Shown here: positions 32,602 through 40,755 of the stretch, piece after piece
Position numbering within the stretch: the stretch's first letter is position 1
How the letters are laid out: each line of letters begins with the position of its first letter
NCBI RefSeq assembly: GCF_001547995.1
Contig: NZ_AP014690.1
Location: 1,670,001-1,734,000, forward strand
Length of the DNA: 64,000 nt
Direction of reading: 5' to 3'
DNA from: Asaia bogorensis NBRC 16594
GTDB lineage: Bacteria > Pseudomonadota > Alphaproteobacteria > Acetobacterales > Acetobacteraceae
Translations under genes and position numbers: made by a program
Notes under the pieces: generated by a model
Databases searched by the model: none
What the model saw: only the letters and a program-made list of their open reading frames with translations
Told to the model about the DNA's origin: nothing

Positions 32602-32705
32602 GCGCCCCAGCCGCCAAACCGCCGTTCTCCTTGACCGGCACGGTCTCCGCGCTCGACCTGCAGAGCATCGCAAGCCGCCTCGAACGCAAGGGGGGGCAGA
32701 AATGA
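32598..32705 (+). CDS. Very small hypothetical protein
   Basis: 35 residues (starting MSAPAAKPPFSLTGTVSALD) between two ATGA overlaps. It ends in a basic helix. Support comes only from the coupled arrangement. Confidence 0.4.
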   Translation: MSAPAAKPPFSLTGTVSALDLQSIASRLERKGGQK

Positions 32706-33220
32706 GCGATACGAAGAACTGCGAATATTGCGGGGCTACGTTCAGCCGTAAGCCGGGTATGCGCCTTTCCAAATGGCTGCCGCGCCGCTTCTGCAGCGTG
32801 GCTTGCGGCGCACATTGTGGAGGCAATGCCACCGGGAGCCGAGTCAAGAAAGAAAGAGCGTCTGGTCCGGCAAATATCGACCCGAAGTATGATGATTACT
32901 CCCTTGAGGACGTAGTGCGCGATTGTGGGGGCATCGATGCACTCGCGGCGCACTTCGCGATATCGAAGCACGCGATCAGGTATTGGAACCGGGTACCGAC
33001 CAGGCGGCAATATGAAATCCGCGATTTATCCGGGATTCCGCTGGCCGTTATCGAGCGTGTCAAGAAATCGGAAGTCGTCGCCGAACATCCGCAGAGCAAG
33101 CCGAAGATCACGCGCATCGACCCGCTGCCCGCTGGTTCGGCTGAGACCTGGGGCGCAATGATGCCCGGTGTCTCATGGGCCGACGCTCAACGCGACATCG
33201 CGCAGATGGGCGCGCGTTGA
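32702..33220 (+). CDS. Zinc-finger and HTH phage regulator
   Basis: 172 residues. The N-terminus carries CEYCG...FCSVACG, four cysteines for a zinc-binding FCS-like finger. Residues 75-115 (DALAAHFAISKHAIRYWNRV) form an HTH like those of YdaS/Cro-type proteins, with the sequence RYWNRVPTRRQYEI continuing. It is probably an early regulator of the rightward operon. The start overlaps the previous stop. Confidence 0.6.
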   Translation: MSDTKNCEYCGATFSRKPGMRLSKWLPRRFCSVACGAHCGGNATGSRVKKERASGPANIDPKYDDYSLEDVVRDCGGIDALAAHFAISKHAIRYWNRVPTRRQYEIRDLSGIPLAVIERVKKSEVVAEHPQSKPKITRIDPLPAGSAETWGAMMPGVSWADAQRDIAQMGAR

Positions 33221-33242
33221 CATGAGCGAAGCACCTTGACCA

Positions 33243-33458
33243 TCAAATGACGACCACGACCCCCACCGCAGCCGCAAACTGCTCGACCAGACGTTGGCGC
33301 GTCTGGCCCGTAGCGTGCGGGTGCAGCACCGACCAGAGCCGGGCGGCGCGCATGATGTCGAGAGCGATCACGGGCGTATCCAACCGCTGCGTGAACCTTC
33401 TCGCATCTGCCTCGACCAGTGGCTTGTCGTGCTCGTGGGTGGTGGTGTCGTCGTCCAT
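33243..33458 (-). CDS. Possible antisense small gene
   Basis: 71 residues starting MDDDTTTHEHDKPLVEADAR, with a natural-looking helix (LDIMRAARLWSVLHPHATGQ). GGAG lies ten bases before the ATG on the minus strand. It is opposite to the surrounding plus-strand operon, in the gap where no plus-strand gene is convincing. The longer frame extending to 33863 is an antisense shadow and is not used. Confidence 0.45.
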   Translation of the reverse strand: MDDDTTTHEHDKPLVEADARRFTQRLDTPVIALDIMRAARLWSVLHPHATGQTRQRLVEQFAAAVGVVVVI

Positions 33459-33563
33459 TCTTTGGCTGCTCCAATTCGTCCCTGACCTGACGAACAATGG
33501 AGAAAGCCAATGCGAAAATCGCGAGGGAATCACCACCGAGTTTTTCGGTGGAGGACAGGCAAC

Positions 33564-33887
33564 ATGATGGATGCCGCCACCTACGCAGACACCGTGTCCG
33601 AGATCCTGCGCCGTAATTACGGCCATCTCAGGCACGCAGCGAAACAACTTGCCCGCAGCGTCGGCACCTCGCCACGCACGGTCGAAAACTGGTTTGCCGG
33701 TATCAATGCGCCCCGAGGGGCTGAGCTGATCCGGCTCATGCAACAATGTGACGATCTCCGCGACGAGATCTTCCGAATTGTGGAGGAAGGCCAATGCCCA
33801 AAGGCGTCGGCATCGACTTCGGATGGTGTGGATTTGGCCACCATTCCGGGCCCCCAAGAACATTCAGGCTGGGTTTTCTATCGGTAA
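33564..33887 (+). CDS. HTH early regulator
   Basis: 107 residues with an HTH at residues 24-50 (AKQLARSVGTSPRTVENWFA), CII- or Cro-like. GGAGG ten bases upstream marks the ATG at 33564 (a second ATG follows at 33567). The SD overlaps the right arm of a hairpin, CCACCGA/TCGGTGG (33533-33551), which could limit its translation. Confidence 0.65.
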   Translation: MMDAATYADTVSEILRRNYGHLRHAAKQLARSVGTSPRTVENWFAGINAPRGAELIRLMQQCDDLRDEIFRIVEEGQCPKASASTSDGVDLATIPGPQEHSGWVFYR

Positions 33888-33970
33888 TGCTTTTCCCGGA
33901 CGGCATCGTTGCGCGCTTCGCGAGCTACGAGATCGCGCTCCAGGTGAAGCGGGATGGAGCCGAGAAATGA
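33794..33970 (+). CDS. Small hypothetical protein overlapping the HTH gene
   Basis: 58 residues starting MPKGVGIDFGWCGFGHHSGP. The first 94 bases overlap the HTH gene in another frame, and the stop overlaps the next gene (ATGA). GGAGGAAGG lies before the ATG. The continued frame and coupling suggest it is real; function unknown. Confidence 0.5.
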   Translation: MPKGVGIDFGWCGFGHHSGPPRTFRLGFLSVMLFPDGIVARFASYEIALQVKRDGAEK

Positions 33971-34185
33971 CCCAGCCGCTCCCGTTCGCAAACCTGCGAA
34001 ATTACTTAGCCGATCAGATCGAAATGGAAGGAAGCCTTTCGCGATGGGCTGACCGGCACGGCTTCCACAAATCGACCGTCTCCGAAGTCCTGAGCCAGAA
34101 GCGTGAAATGCCAGACACCATGGCGAACGCGCTCGGTTTTGCTGTCCAGAAAATTGCCATTCCGATGCGAGGCCAGAATGTCTGA
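33967..34185 (+). CDS. Small HTH protein
   Basis: 72 residues. GSLSRWADRHGFHKSTVSEVL (residues 22-42) is a clear HTH of the type in small phage regulators. The frame is open upstream, but the ATG at 33967 overlaps the preceding stop. It probably binds DNA in early regulation. Confidence 0.65.
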   Translation: MTQPLPFANLRNYLADQIEMEGSLSRWADRHGFHKSTVSEVLSQKREMPDTMANALGFAVQKIAIPMRGQNV

Positions 34186-34450
34186 GTTCCCGAACGATCA
34201 TAATTCCCGCGCCCAAGAAGGCGGGGTGGCTGCCGATCGTCTGCGCTCCATTATCGAGCGGCATATCCGGCTTGAGGAAGAGGTGAAGGCCCTGCGCGGC
34301 GACCAGAAGGACATAATGTCCGAGGCCAAAAGCGCGGGCTACTGTCCCAAGACGATCAAGCAGGTCATTCGCATCATGAATGCTGATCCGAAGGATGTGC
34401 AGGAAGCAGAGCATCTGCTCGACACATACCGGAGGGCATTAGGATGCTAG
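34178..34450 (+). CDS. GapR/DUF2312-like DNA-binding protein
   Basis: 90 residues. LRSIIERHIRLEEEVKAL followed by KDIMSEAKSAGYCPKTIKQV is the hallmark of DUF2312, the family of Caulobacter GapR, a nucleoid protein that clamps overtwisted DNA ahead of replication forks. A phage copy could support replication or alter host chromosome topology. The start overlaps the HTH gene by eight bases. The family assignment is strong; a chromosomal-type function in the phage is inferred. Confidence 0.8.
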   Translation: MSEFPNDHNSRAQEGGVAADRLRSIIERHIRLEEEVKALRGDQKDIMSEAKSAGYCPKTIKQVIRIMNADPKDVQEAEHLLDTYRRALGC

Positions 34451-34698
34451 GTTTCCTCTTCCTCCGCCGATGCCGCCGACTGGAAGCCGAAAACGACAGG
34501 CTCGTTGCGTTGCTCGCTGCAACTGAGATCGTCCACACTGGCCAGGATCATGAGTTGTGGAAAGCCAAAGCTGAGGCTGGTCGGGCGCTGTCGCTGCTGG
34601 CGGCCAAAGACTGCGAGATCAACCTGCTTAAAGCCGAGATCCGCGCCCTGAAACGGGAGCGGGACCGGGCTGGGAGGTTTGCTCATGAAGCGCCCTGA
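34444..34698 (+). CDS. Coiled-coil small protein
   Basis: 84 residues. After a short hydrophobic/basic start (MLGFLFLRRCRRLEAENDRL) it is nearly all coiled coil. It could be membrane-anchored. It overlaps both neighbours (seven and fourteen bases). No family recognised. Confidence 0.55.
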   Translation: MLGFLFLRRCRRLEAENDRLVALLAATEIVHTGQDHELWKAKAEAGRALSLLAAKDCEINLLKAEIRALKRERDRAGRFAHEAP

Positions 34699-35041
34699 GG
34701 ACACCCTGCATGAAGCAGTATGGCTGGCGCTCAAGCTGGCCCTGCCGCCCGAAGCCGTAGCGATCAGCCATGAGAACCGACAGAACGGCCCGCGTGAAGG
34801 TGCCCGACGCAAAAAGCGCGGCTGCCTGCCTGGGTGGCCGGATCTGGAGATCGTCCACGCCGGCCGCCATCACCTGATCGAGCTCAAGACGCCCGTAGGG
34901 ACGCTGAGCAAGGCTCAACGCGAGATGCACGCTCGCCTGACGCAGGCTGGCGGGTCAGTAGCCGTCTGCAGGTCTGTGGATGCCGTGCTGGCGCATCTGG
35001 CCGCCTGTGGCGTGCCTGTGAGAGCGAGGGTGGCGGCATGA
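34685..35041 (+). CDS. VRR-NUC domain nuclease
   Basis: 118 residues of the VRR-NUC family of PD-(D/E)XK nucleases. Visible are the early glutamate (DTLHEAVW), the GWPDLEIV aspartate motif and the ELK catalytic lysine strand (HLIELKTPVG). Such phage proteins act as structure-specific nucleases in replication or recombination. It could supply the nuclease partner lacking next to recT. A TTG six bases upstream is possible, but the ATG is preferred. Confidence 0.85.
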   Translation: MKRPEDTLHEAVWLALKLALPPEAVAISHENRQNGPREGARRKKRGCLPGWPDLEIVHAGRHHLIELKTPVGTLSKAQREMHARLTQAGGSVAVCRSVDAVLAHLAACGVPVRARVAA

Positions 35042-35925
35042 GTAAACCAGAACCCCTGACGCCCTCAGATTGCGACCTGCGGGGGCTCCCATTCATGCAA
35101 TTGGACGTGTCCAGGCTGGTTGATAGCGACATGTTTGCGCTGTCCACCGGGGAGGAATTCAAAGCTGCTGTTGCGCTTTGGTGCAAGTCGTGGCTGCAAA
35201 TTCCCGCGTCGAGCCTTCCGAATGACGACCGAGTGCTTGCCCATCTTTCGGGCGCAGGCTCACGGTGGAGCCGCATCAAAGAGATGGCTTTGCGTGGCTG
35301 GGTGCTGTGTTCTGATGGCCGTTTGTACCACCCTACAGTGGCCGAAAAAGCCCGCCATGCTTGGGAATCTCGCGTGCGACAGCGCGAGAGAGCCGCAAAG
35401 CGTTGGGAGAAGTCTGACCGCGCAACCGGCAATGCCACAGCATCGGACTCACAAGAGCCACGGGAATGCCACGGCATATCCCACGGCAATGCCATAGAGA
35501 GGGAGAGGGAGAGGGAGAGTATAGACTCTTCACTACGTTCAGAGTCTGTCAGCGCTTCCGCGCCTGACGAAAAGCCATCCGTCCGGGTTGTGGGATATTC
35601 CGAGCCGAAAGCCCCCAAGGGATGCAGGCTGCCGGATACCTGGTGGCCGTCTGACGATCTCCAGCAGTTCGCCCGTTCGAATGGCTGCAACCCGAACAAG
35701 GTGGCCGAAGCTTTCTGCGACTACTGGCGTGCGGTTGCCGGCGCAAAGGGCGTCAAGCTCGACTGGGACGCCACGTTTCGCAACTGGTGCCGCAGGGACA
35801 GCGAGCGCGGGGGCAAAGCGGCGTCCGTCCCACGTGAGCGACCAAAATCCATTCTCGCACAACAGGCCGACCGCATGGAGGCCGAATGGCTCGAACGCCA
35901 AGGCATGGGGGAGATGCAGCGATGA
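35038..35925 (+). CDS. DUF1376-type phage replication protein
   Basis: 295 residues. The N-terminal 110 residues (LPFMQLDVSRLVDSDMFALS, then FKAAVALWCKSWLQIPASSLP) form the DUF1376 winged-helix domain found in phage replication initiators. A charged linker with a Glu-Arg repeat (encoded by GAGAGG repeats at 35498-35519) leads to a C-terminal domain (FCDYWRAVAGAKGVKLDWDA) that resembles replisome-loader partners. ATGA overlaps on both sides. It probably recruits host helicase to the phage origin. Confidence 0.75.
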   Translation: MSKPEPLTPSDCDLRGLPFMQLDVSRLVDSDMFALSTGEEFKAAVALWCKSWLQIPASSLPNDDRVLAHLSGAGSRWSRIKEMALRGWVLCSDGRLYHPTVAEKARHAWESRVRQRERAAKRWEKSDRATGNATASDSQEPRECHGISHGNAIERERERESIDSSLRSESVSASAPDEKPSVRVVGYSEPKAPKGCRLPDTWWPSDDLQQFARSNGCNPNKVAEAFCDYWRAVAGAKGVKLDWDATFRNWCRRDSERGGKAASVPRERPKSILAQQADRMEAEWLERQGMGEMQR

Positions 35926-36761
35926 ACAACCTCGCCATGTCTGATCGCCGCCCGGCGATCGTGATCAGCCCCGAATTGCAGGCAGTGATCGGCTCACACT
36001 CTGGCGGCTTCTTCGGCAGGCGCGAAACGGACGCCGAGCGCAACGCCCGCTTGCGCCGAGGCGATGTCGCTCCCGGTTTGGTGCTTGGCAGTACGGCGCA
36101 GGCAAAGCCGTCAGCCGGGGCTATTGCCGAGGCCCGTCGCGTTCTCCCCCTTCTCGAACGCGAGTTAGACCCTCTCCCGGCCCATGAGCTTTTTGCGGTG
36201 GTCAAGCATCTGACCGACATGCTCAACGGCGCCGCCCCAAACCCGCAAGACGAAGGGGCGATGAAGATGCGAAGGCTTGCAATGCTTGCCGCGCTCTCGG
36301 ACACCCCTGCCGGAGTGTGGGGCGATGAACTGACCAAGGCAGCATTGCGCCGATTCAAGTTCTTCCCCTCTGTGGCTGAGCTTGCGGAGTTGCTGGACGA
36401 GGTGGCCGCCCCTCTGCGCGACAAGGTGGCGCATGTCCGCATCGTGTCGCGTCAGGAGGCTCGAGAGCCGGAACGCCCTCGCCCGACCGACGCTGAACGC
36501 GAGGCCGTCCGGGAGATGATGGCGGCTCGCCGGGCTGAGGTCGCCAAGCGCGAAGCCCACGAAGCGAAGATCCGCAAGCACGGCACCTACACACCACCCG
36601 GCGCTGAGGGTCTGACCGGCTGGGCCCTGCTCGACGCGCTGAAGGCCGATCTGCCGAACCTCGACGGGGATTTGCTGGCCGTGACGCAAGAGCGGGTCGA
36701 GGAAATGCAGCGCCGGTTTGAGGCGGCGGAACGGTTCATGACGAGCGAGGCGCAGGCATGA
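35922..36761 (+). CDS. Hypothetical phage replication-region protein
   Basis: 279 residues, helical and charged. LPAHELFAVVKHLTDML and GVWGDELTKAALRRFKFFPSV are the more ordered parts; the latter resembles segments in phage proteins near helicase loaders. A long Arg/Glu helix occupies residues 180-225. No Walker motifs are present, so it is not itself a loader ATPase. The ATGA overlap with the replication gene suggests a joint role. Confidence 0.6.
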   Translation: MNNLAMSDRRPAIVISPELQAVIGSHSGGFFGRRETDAERNARLRRGDVAPGLVLGSTAQAKPSAGAIAEARRVLPLLERELDPLPAHELFAVVKHLTDMLNGAAPNPQDEGAMKMRRLAMLAALSDTPAGVWGDELTKAALRRFKFFPSVAELAELLDEVAAPLRDKVAHVRIVSRQEAREPERPRPTDAEREAVREMMAARRAEVAKREAHEAKIRKHGTYTPPGAEGLTGWALLDALKADLPNLDGDLLAVTQERVEEMQRRFEAAERFMTSEAQA

Positions 36762-37249
36762 AAAACCCAGCAAATCCGGGCGATTTCGGTACAAACGGGA
36801 CTCGGGGTGTGGTAGGATCGGGCATGAGCGAAACGACGAAACGGGCGATACCCACGGACCTCATGGACACCGGCACGCGATGGGCCGAACGAGTGGACGC
36901 AACGCACCTCATCGCCAAGCCCGTTCCCTATCATGCCGCGAGAGCCAATTTGCGGGCCGCTGAGGGCGGTGCGGAACACGAGACGACAAACTCACCGGCG
37001 GAAATTGGAACGGGCTGTACGGGGCGGAAAATGGCTCTTGTGGCGATCAGATGCGCGGCGTTGGTTTTGTCTTTCGCCCTGATCGGCTTCATCGCGTTGT
37101 GGATCGATCGCAAGGAAGGCCTCCTGTGCACGGTCATATCCGTGACGATCAGCGCTGCGATATCGTGGTATCTGTGTCCGCCACTGGTCGTGCGTAGGCG
37201 TGGTTCTGGTGGGGAGGGGGTTCGACGAGAAAAAGTCACAATAATGTGA
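36758..37249 (+). CDS. Two-helix membrane protein
   Basis: 163 residues. The first 90 are polar and disordered; two hydrophobic helices follow (MALVAIRCAALVLSFALIGF and VISVTISAAISWYLCPPLVV) and a basic tail. ATGA overlap links it to the replication operon. It may be a superinfection-exclusion or lysis accessory protein; there is no recognised family. Confidence 0.55.
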   Translation: MKNPANPGDFGTNGTRGVVGSGMSETTKRAIPTDLMDTGTRWAERVDATHLIAKPVPYHAARANLRAAEGGAEHETTNSPAEIGTGCTGRKMALVAIRCAALVLSFALIGFIALWIDRKEGLLCTVISVTISAAISWYLCPPLVVRRRGSGGEGVRREKVTIM

Positions 37250-37283
37250 TTGATGGGCGCGATTGATAGCGAGACTCAGGCCG

Positions 37284-38291
37284 ATGCATCTCGCTACGGT
37301 AAAAAGACGTCAAACGCCGCGGTTAAGTCGACTACCGGCCGCCAATATTATTAGGGATTACAAGGCCTTGTCTCTAAATCCCCCTTCATCTCCGGCCACC
37401 CCAAAGCAAGGTATTCTAGACCTAGGGATTGAGATCGAGCGCGTCATAGCCGGCATAGAAATGGGCGTGTTGGAAAATGGCACCCCCTACCTAACACAGC
37501 GAGGCTTGGCTGGAATGTCAGGCGCCGCAAGATCAACCCTGCAAGAGCTGACCCTCGAATGGGAGACAGCTCATCAAACTGGGATATTTGGTTCTAAGCG
37601 CGTGTCTTGGTTCAAAGACTATCTGGCTGAAAAAGCTTACGGCGAACCTAGTCTCTACATTGAGATACGAAAAGACGGATCAGCGCACTACGCTTATCCA
37701 GATGTCGTATGCATGGCGGTCATCGAGTATTTTGCATTCGAAGCACAGAGAACGAATGAAACGGCGCTAAAAAGCTTCCGCCAACTTGCGCGTTTCGGCC
37801 TCCAAAGTTTCATCTACGAAGCCTTGGGATACGCTCCTCCTGACAAGTGGAAGTACTATCATGATCGCGTATCTTTACTTGTCGGGGGAGCACCTGACGG
37901 ATACTTCATTGTGTTCAACGAGGTGGGAGGGATGATTGTCGACTTAATAAATGCTGATGTTGGCGTAAATGATAAAACGATACCTGACATCAGCGTTGGG
38001 AAGGCTTGGGGGAGCTATTGGACGAAAAACAATCTCGAAAATACTTATGGCCCCCGAGTAGTATTCGAGCACAATTATCCCTCTTACTATCCTCAGGCAG
38101 CTAGCAACCCGCAACGCCCTTGGGCATACCCAAATGAGGCTTTGGCCGAGTTTCGCCGGTGGTTTCGACACGAATATCTCACCACTCGTTTCCCAAAATA
38201 CATATTGACAAAAGCTCACCTGATTGGCGGACAAGAAGAGGCCAAACGTATTGGGCAGATCTATCAGCCCCGCGCTTTGAGCGGTCCATAA
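37284..38291 (+). CDS. BstA-like abortive infection protein
   Basis: 335 residues. The N-terminal half (GIEMGVLENGTPYLTQRGLA, residues 59-78) looks like a KilA-N-type DNA-binding region. The C-terminal half has YHDRVSLL, DISVGKAWGSYW, FEHNYPSYYPQAASNPQ and EFRRWFRHEYL, which I recognise from prophage BstA proteins. BstA makes infected lysogens abort other phages, while the host prophage escapes through a DNA element (aba) at the start of its own gene. AT-richer than neighbours and followed by a truncated gene, so probably an acquired moron. ATG 37284 or TTG 37263 could be the start. Confidence 0.65.
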   Translation: MHLATVKRRQTPRLSRLPAANIIRDYKALSLNPPSSPATPKQGILDLGIEIERVIAGIEMGVLENGTPYLTQRGLAGMSGAARSTLQELTLEWETAHQTGIFGSKRVSWFKDYLAEKAYGEPSLYIEIRKDGSAHYAYPDVVCMAVIEYFAFEAQRTNETALKSFRQLARFGLQSFIYEALGYAPPDKWKYYHDRVSLLVGGAPDGYFIVFNEVGGMIVDLINADVGVNDKTIPDISVGKAWGSYWTKNNLENTYGPRVVFEHNYPSYYPQAASNPQRPWAYPNEALAEFRRWFRHEYLTTRFPKYILTKAHLIGGQEEAKRIGQIYQPRALSGP

Positions 38292-38295
38292 TCTG

Positions 38296-38451
38296 GCTAG
38301 AACGAGTGGCGCTCCGCCCTTCCCCACCTGGCGCGACCTAGCCGACACGCTCGCCAGCCAAGACCCGGACCAGCGTGTGACGGACGACGATGCGGGGTTC
38401 TGGATCGGCGTGCACGAAAAAATCAAAGCTCGTGGCGCAAGTTTTAGTTGA
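38296..38451 (+). pseudogene. 3' fragment of an interrupted phage gene
   Basis: 51 codons (containing PTWRDLADTLASQDPDQRV) are open up to the TGA at 38449, in a different phase from the BstA-like gene and without a start codon. Composition is typical of the GC-rich phage core. I infer that insertion of the BstA-like gene removed the 5' part. Confidence 0.4.
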
Positions 38452-38503
38452 TTTTTGAGTCATGATTAACGGAGATTACCGTTACAAACTCAGGATCAAA
38501 AAA

Positions 38504-38701
38504 ATGCCAAGAAGCCAGATCCCCGCCCTAATGTTATTCGCCAACTGCTTTGTCATAGTGAGCTTACGGGCGATGGAGATAGACATAGAGTATTACACGG
38601 AAGCTATGCTCTATATGTCCGCCTGCCTCATCGGTCTCGCTTGCGTTGCCCAACTGAGTTTGCGGTTGTTCAAGGCGCATCGGCTTCGTCGTCGTTATTG
38701 A
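38504..38701 (+). CDS. Small two-helix membrane protein
   Basis: 65 residues with two hydrophobic helices (ALMLFANCFVIVSL and MLYMSACLIGLACVAQLSL) and a basic tail. AGGAT seven bases upstream supports the ATG at 38504 over an open ATG at 38462. Possible exclusion or regulatory peptide; no family known. Confidence 0.45.
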   Translation: MPRSQIPALMLFANCFVIVSLRAMEIDIEYYTEAMLYMSACLIGLACVAQLSLRLFKAHRLRRRY

Positions 38702-38855
38702 TCCGTAAGAACCGGACGTAGCTGTGCGTCAGGAATACTTTGACGGTGCGGCGTAATACCTGTGAGGGGCAAGCGGTTTTCGTTGTACTGACGGGCTGTT
38801 TCTGGTAGAATTTGAGTATGGCCATATCCCAGAAATCGCAGGAACGATCTTCGAG

Positions 38856-39020
38856 ATGTTCAAGCCCAAACCGAAAGATGGGCCTTTTCCCGTTCTTACT
38901 GTGAAGCGGCCTGGACACGGGCTGCCTGTTCCGACGCCGGCCAATAAGGCAGATCAGGTCTCAAGCTCTTGCGCCAACACATTCGTCGGTCTGGTTGAAG
39001 CGCCAGACGGAAGTCGGTAG
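38856..39020 (+). CDS. Possible small protein, convergent overlap
   Basis: 54 residues starting MFKPKPKDGPFPVLTVKRPG, proline-rich and plausible. AGGAA lies eleven bases before the ATG. Its last 60 bases overlap the minus-strand gene at 38961-39200, so at most one of the two may be real. Confidence 0.3.
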   Translation: MFKPKPKDGPFPVLTVKRPGHGLPVPTPANKADQVSSSCANTFVGLVEAPDGSR

Positions 39021-39200
39021 CTCGCCCGCATCTTGGTTTACATAACACCAGGTTCCCGTGACTGACGGTTCATCATCGTCCAGGGTCAAAGCGCTTTCGC
39101 ACCATGTCTGCGCAAGAATGAGCGATTGATAAAGCTGCAAGGCCTCCGCAACGGCGTTTAAGGCTTTCAACTCTGCGATCCGGCTCTCGAACTCGTCCAT
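38961..39200 (-). CDS. Small hypothetical protein on the minus strand
   Basis: 79 residues. The amphipathic helix of residues 1-35 (ESRIAELKALNAVAEALQLY) and the acidic middle look protein-like. It stands alone against the plus-strand operon, like a small moron. No family recognised. Confidence 0.45.
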   Translation of the reverse strand: MDEFESRIAELKALNAVAEALQLYQSLILAQTWCESALTLDDDEPSVTGTWCYVNQDAGELPTSVWRFNQTDECVGARA

Positions 39201-39372
39201 GCATCGAGGCTAACGTAAGTACGGTTAATCATCCGTTATGCGAGTGTTAAGTAAATTTGAGCATAGAGAAACGTTGCGAGAAGGCGCCATTTGTCTCCTC
39301 TCGCGCGGGCGTGCAAACGATTCCTTAACCCTTTTAACATCACCTGCGGAGTTCGATTCAACAGGACTTATC

Positions 39373-39774
39373 ATGTCTAGATGCAATATCATTGGACTGT
39401 CTTTATTATTGGCAACCCTTCCTGGTTGTCACAAACAAGACCGGAATATCGCACAAGTGTCTTTGCATGAAGCCCATTGTCATGTCGTCGCTCAAGAAAG
39501 CTATTGCGAGGAGGACGGCGGCGGTAGGCGATTTGAAATCGCCGACATCCCCGAGGAATTCAGAAACCAGTTCATAACCGAGTGTAGCGGTAACTTGCAC
39601 TGCGACGTCGACCTGAGCGTACCGCGAATAGAGGCTGGAGACCGCAAACTGTGCAAGATCGTAGACATCTCGTGGTCCGATGCTCGTGGGGGATCACACT
39701 ATGAACATATCTATGGCAAGTGGTTAGCCGCGATCCACCTCCCGCAATGGGGAGGCACAAACAAAAAAGCTTGA
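39373..39774 (+). CDS. Small lipoprotein
   Basis: 133 residues with a lipoprotein signal (MSRCNIIGLSLLLATLPGC; lipobox LPGC, Cys19) and AGGAC before the ATG at 39373. The mature part has five more cysteines that could pair, and no recognised domain. Prophage lipoproteins of this size often act in superinfection exclusion. The frame is open upstream but without a signal. Confidence 0.6.
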   Translation: MSRCNIIGLSLLLATLPGCHKQDRNIAQVSLHEAHCHVVAQESYCEEDGGGRRFEIADIPEEFRNQFITECSGNLHCDVDLSVPRIEAGDRKLCKIVDISWSDARGGSHYEHIYGKWLAAIHLPQWGGTNKKA

Positions 39775-39839
39775 TGAATTGTTGTCGAATCGTAATCGTA
39801 CCCTTCCGCAATGTTACAATTCGATGTAGTCGCGCACCC

Positions 39840-40037
39840 ATGACGATATCGAAATCAATTTTCGGCGCCGCTGCGTGCGCGTGGGGAGCATTTCTCGTGC
39901 TACACTTCCTCGATCTAGAAGGGACATGCGCTTTGCAGGATCATGCTCAAATGATTGCAGACATCATGGCTGTAGCCTGCATCTTCGTGCTGCTCGGTAA
40001 ACTCGTCAGGATGCATAAATCTCGGGCAACCCACTGA
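39840..40037 (+). CDS. Small two-helix membrane protein
   Basis: 65 residues with two hydrophobic helices (IFGAAACAWGAFLVLHFL and ADIMAVACIFVLLGKLV). No clear ribosome-binding site. It could be a holin-like or exclusion protein, but it lies before the terminase and far from a lysis cassette. Confidence 0.4.
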   Translation: MTISKSIFGAAACAWGAFLVLHFLDLEGTCALQDHAQMIADIMAVACIFVLLGKLVRMHKSRATH

Positions 40038-40104
40038 CCTTCCTTTAAACTGACCGCTGTAATTTCCTGTGTACTTAGAGGGCGCGGTCGGCGATAATCA
40101 GGGT

Positions 40105-40692
40105 ATGACGACAGCCCCAAAAATCCATGAAACTGTTGCTCAAATGGCGAGGCCGAAAGCGGCCAAACGCCCTCCGGCCCCGAGGCATGAAACGGGGCTC
40201 GTTGCAACGATGGAGCGCGTGGGAAAGGACGATTACCAAGGCCCTGTCGGCAAGCGCTCGCGATGCAATCACCTCCTGACCCTACGCAAGGCCGGCGAGC
40301 TTGATGCTGAGGCCGAAACCTTGGCTGAGCGCTGGTTGAGCGATTACCAATTTGGCGTTCACGGCTATACGGACGCCATGCACAGTCCGCTGCCAAGCGA
40401 TTACATTCGCGGCGATGCGATCACGTTCGCCACGTCGCGCGGCATCGCCAGTGAGCGGGTGGGTTTGGTGCGCGACAACCTGGGGGATGATGCGCACGAT
40501 ATGCTCGTCCGGCTCCTTTCTCTCGATCAGTCGTTTGCCTCCATTGCGCGCGAGAAGTTTCCTGCACGTAGCAAGACGAGCGCCGAGAAGGCCATCCGGG
40601 AACGCGCAGTCGTGCTGCTTCAAATCCTGCCGAGCGCCTATAAATCAGCTTGCCGCTTGCAGAAGCAGCGCAAGGAACAGGCGCGCAGATAA
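40105..40692 (+). CDS. DUF6456-like putative late regulator
   Basis: 195 residues. The N-terminus is basic and disordered. Residues 70-195 (ERWLSDYQFGVHGY, RDNLGDDAHDMLVRLLS, FPARSKTSAEKAIRERAVVL) follow the pattern of DUF6456-type proteins: a 'time to late' regulator-like helical domain ending in an HTH-like segment. The location directly before terminase suits an activator of late genes. ATG 40144 is an alternative start. Confidence 0.5.
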   Translation: MTTAPKIHETVAQMARPKAAKRPPAPRHETGLVATMERVGKDDYQGPVGKRSRCNHLLTLRKAGELDAEAETLAERWLSDYQFGVHGYTDAMHSPLPSDYIRGDAITFATSRGIASERVGLVRDNLGDDAHDMLVRLLSLDQSFASIAREKFPARSKTSAEKAIRERAVVLLQILPSAYKSACRLQKQRKEQARR

Positions 40693-40755
40693 CGCTGTAC
40701 AATGGCCATGCAGACGGATAATATCTGATAAATCCCTAAATCCGCGCGGTCCACA

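Noticed and set aside
33459-33863. Long N-terminal extension of the antisense gene at 33243
   Set aside because: It is antisense to the plus-strand HTH gene, which has a good SD and HTH motif.
35498-35519. GAGAGG repeats as a CRISPR or regulatory repeat
   Set aside because: They encode an in-frame Glu-Arg linker of the replication protein; no spacers are present.
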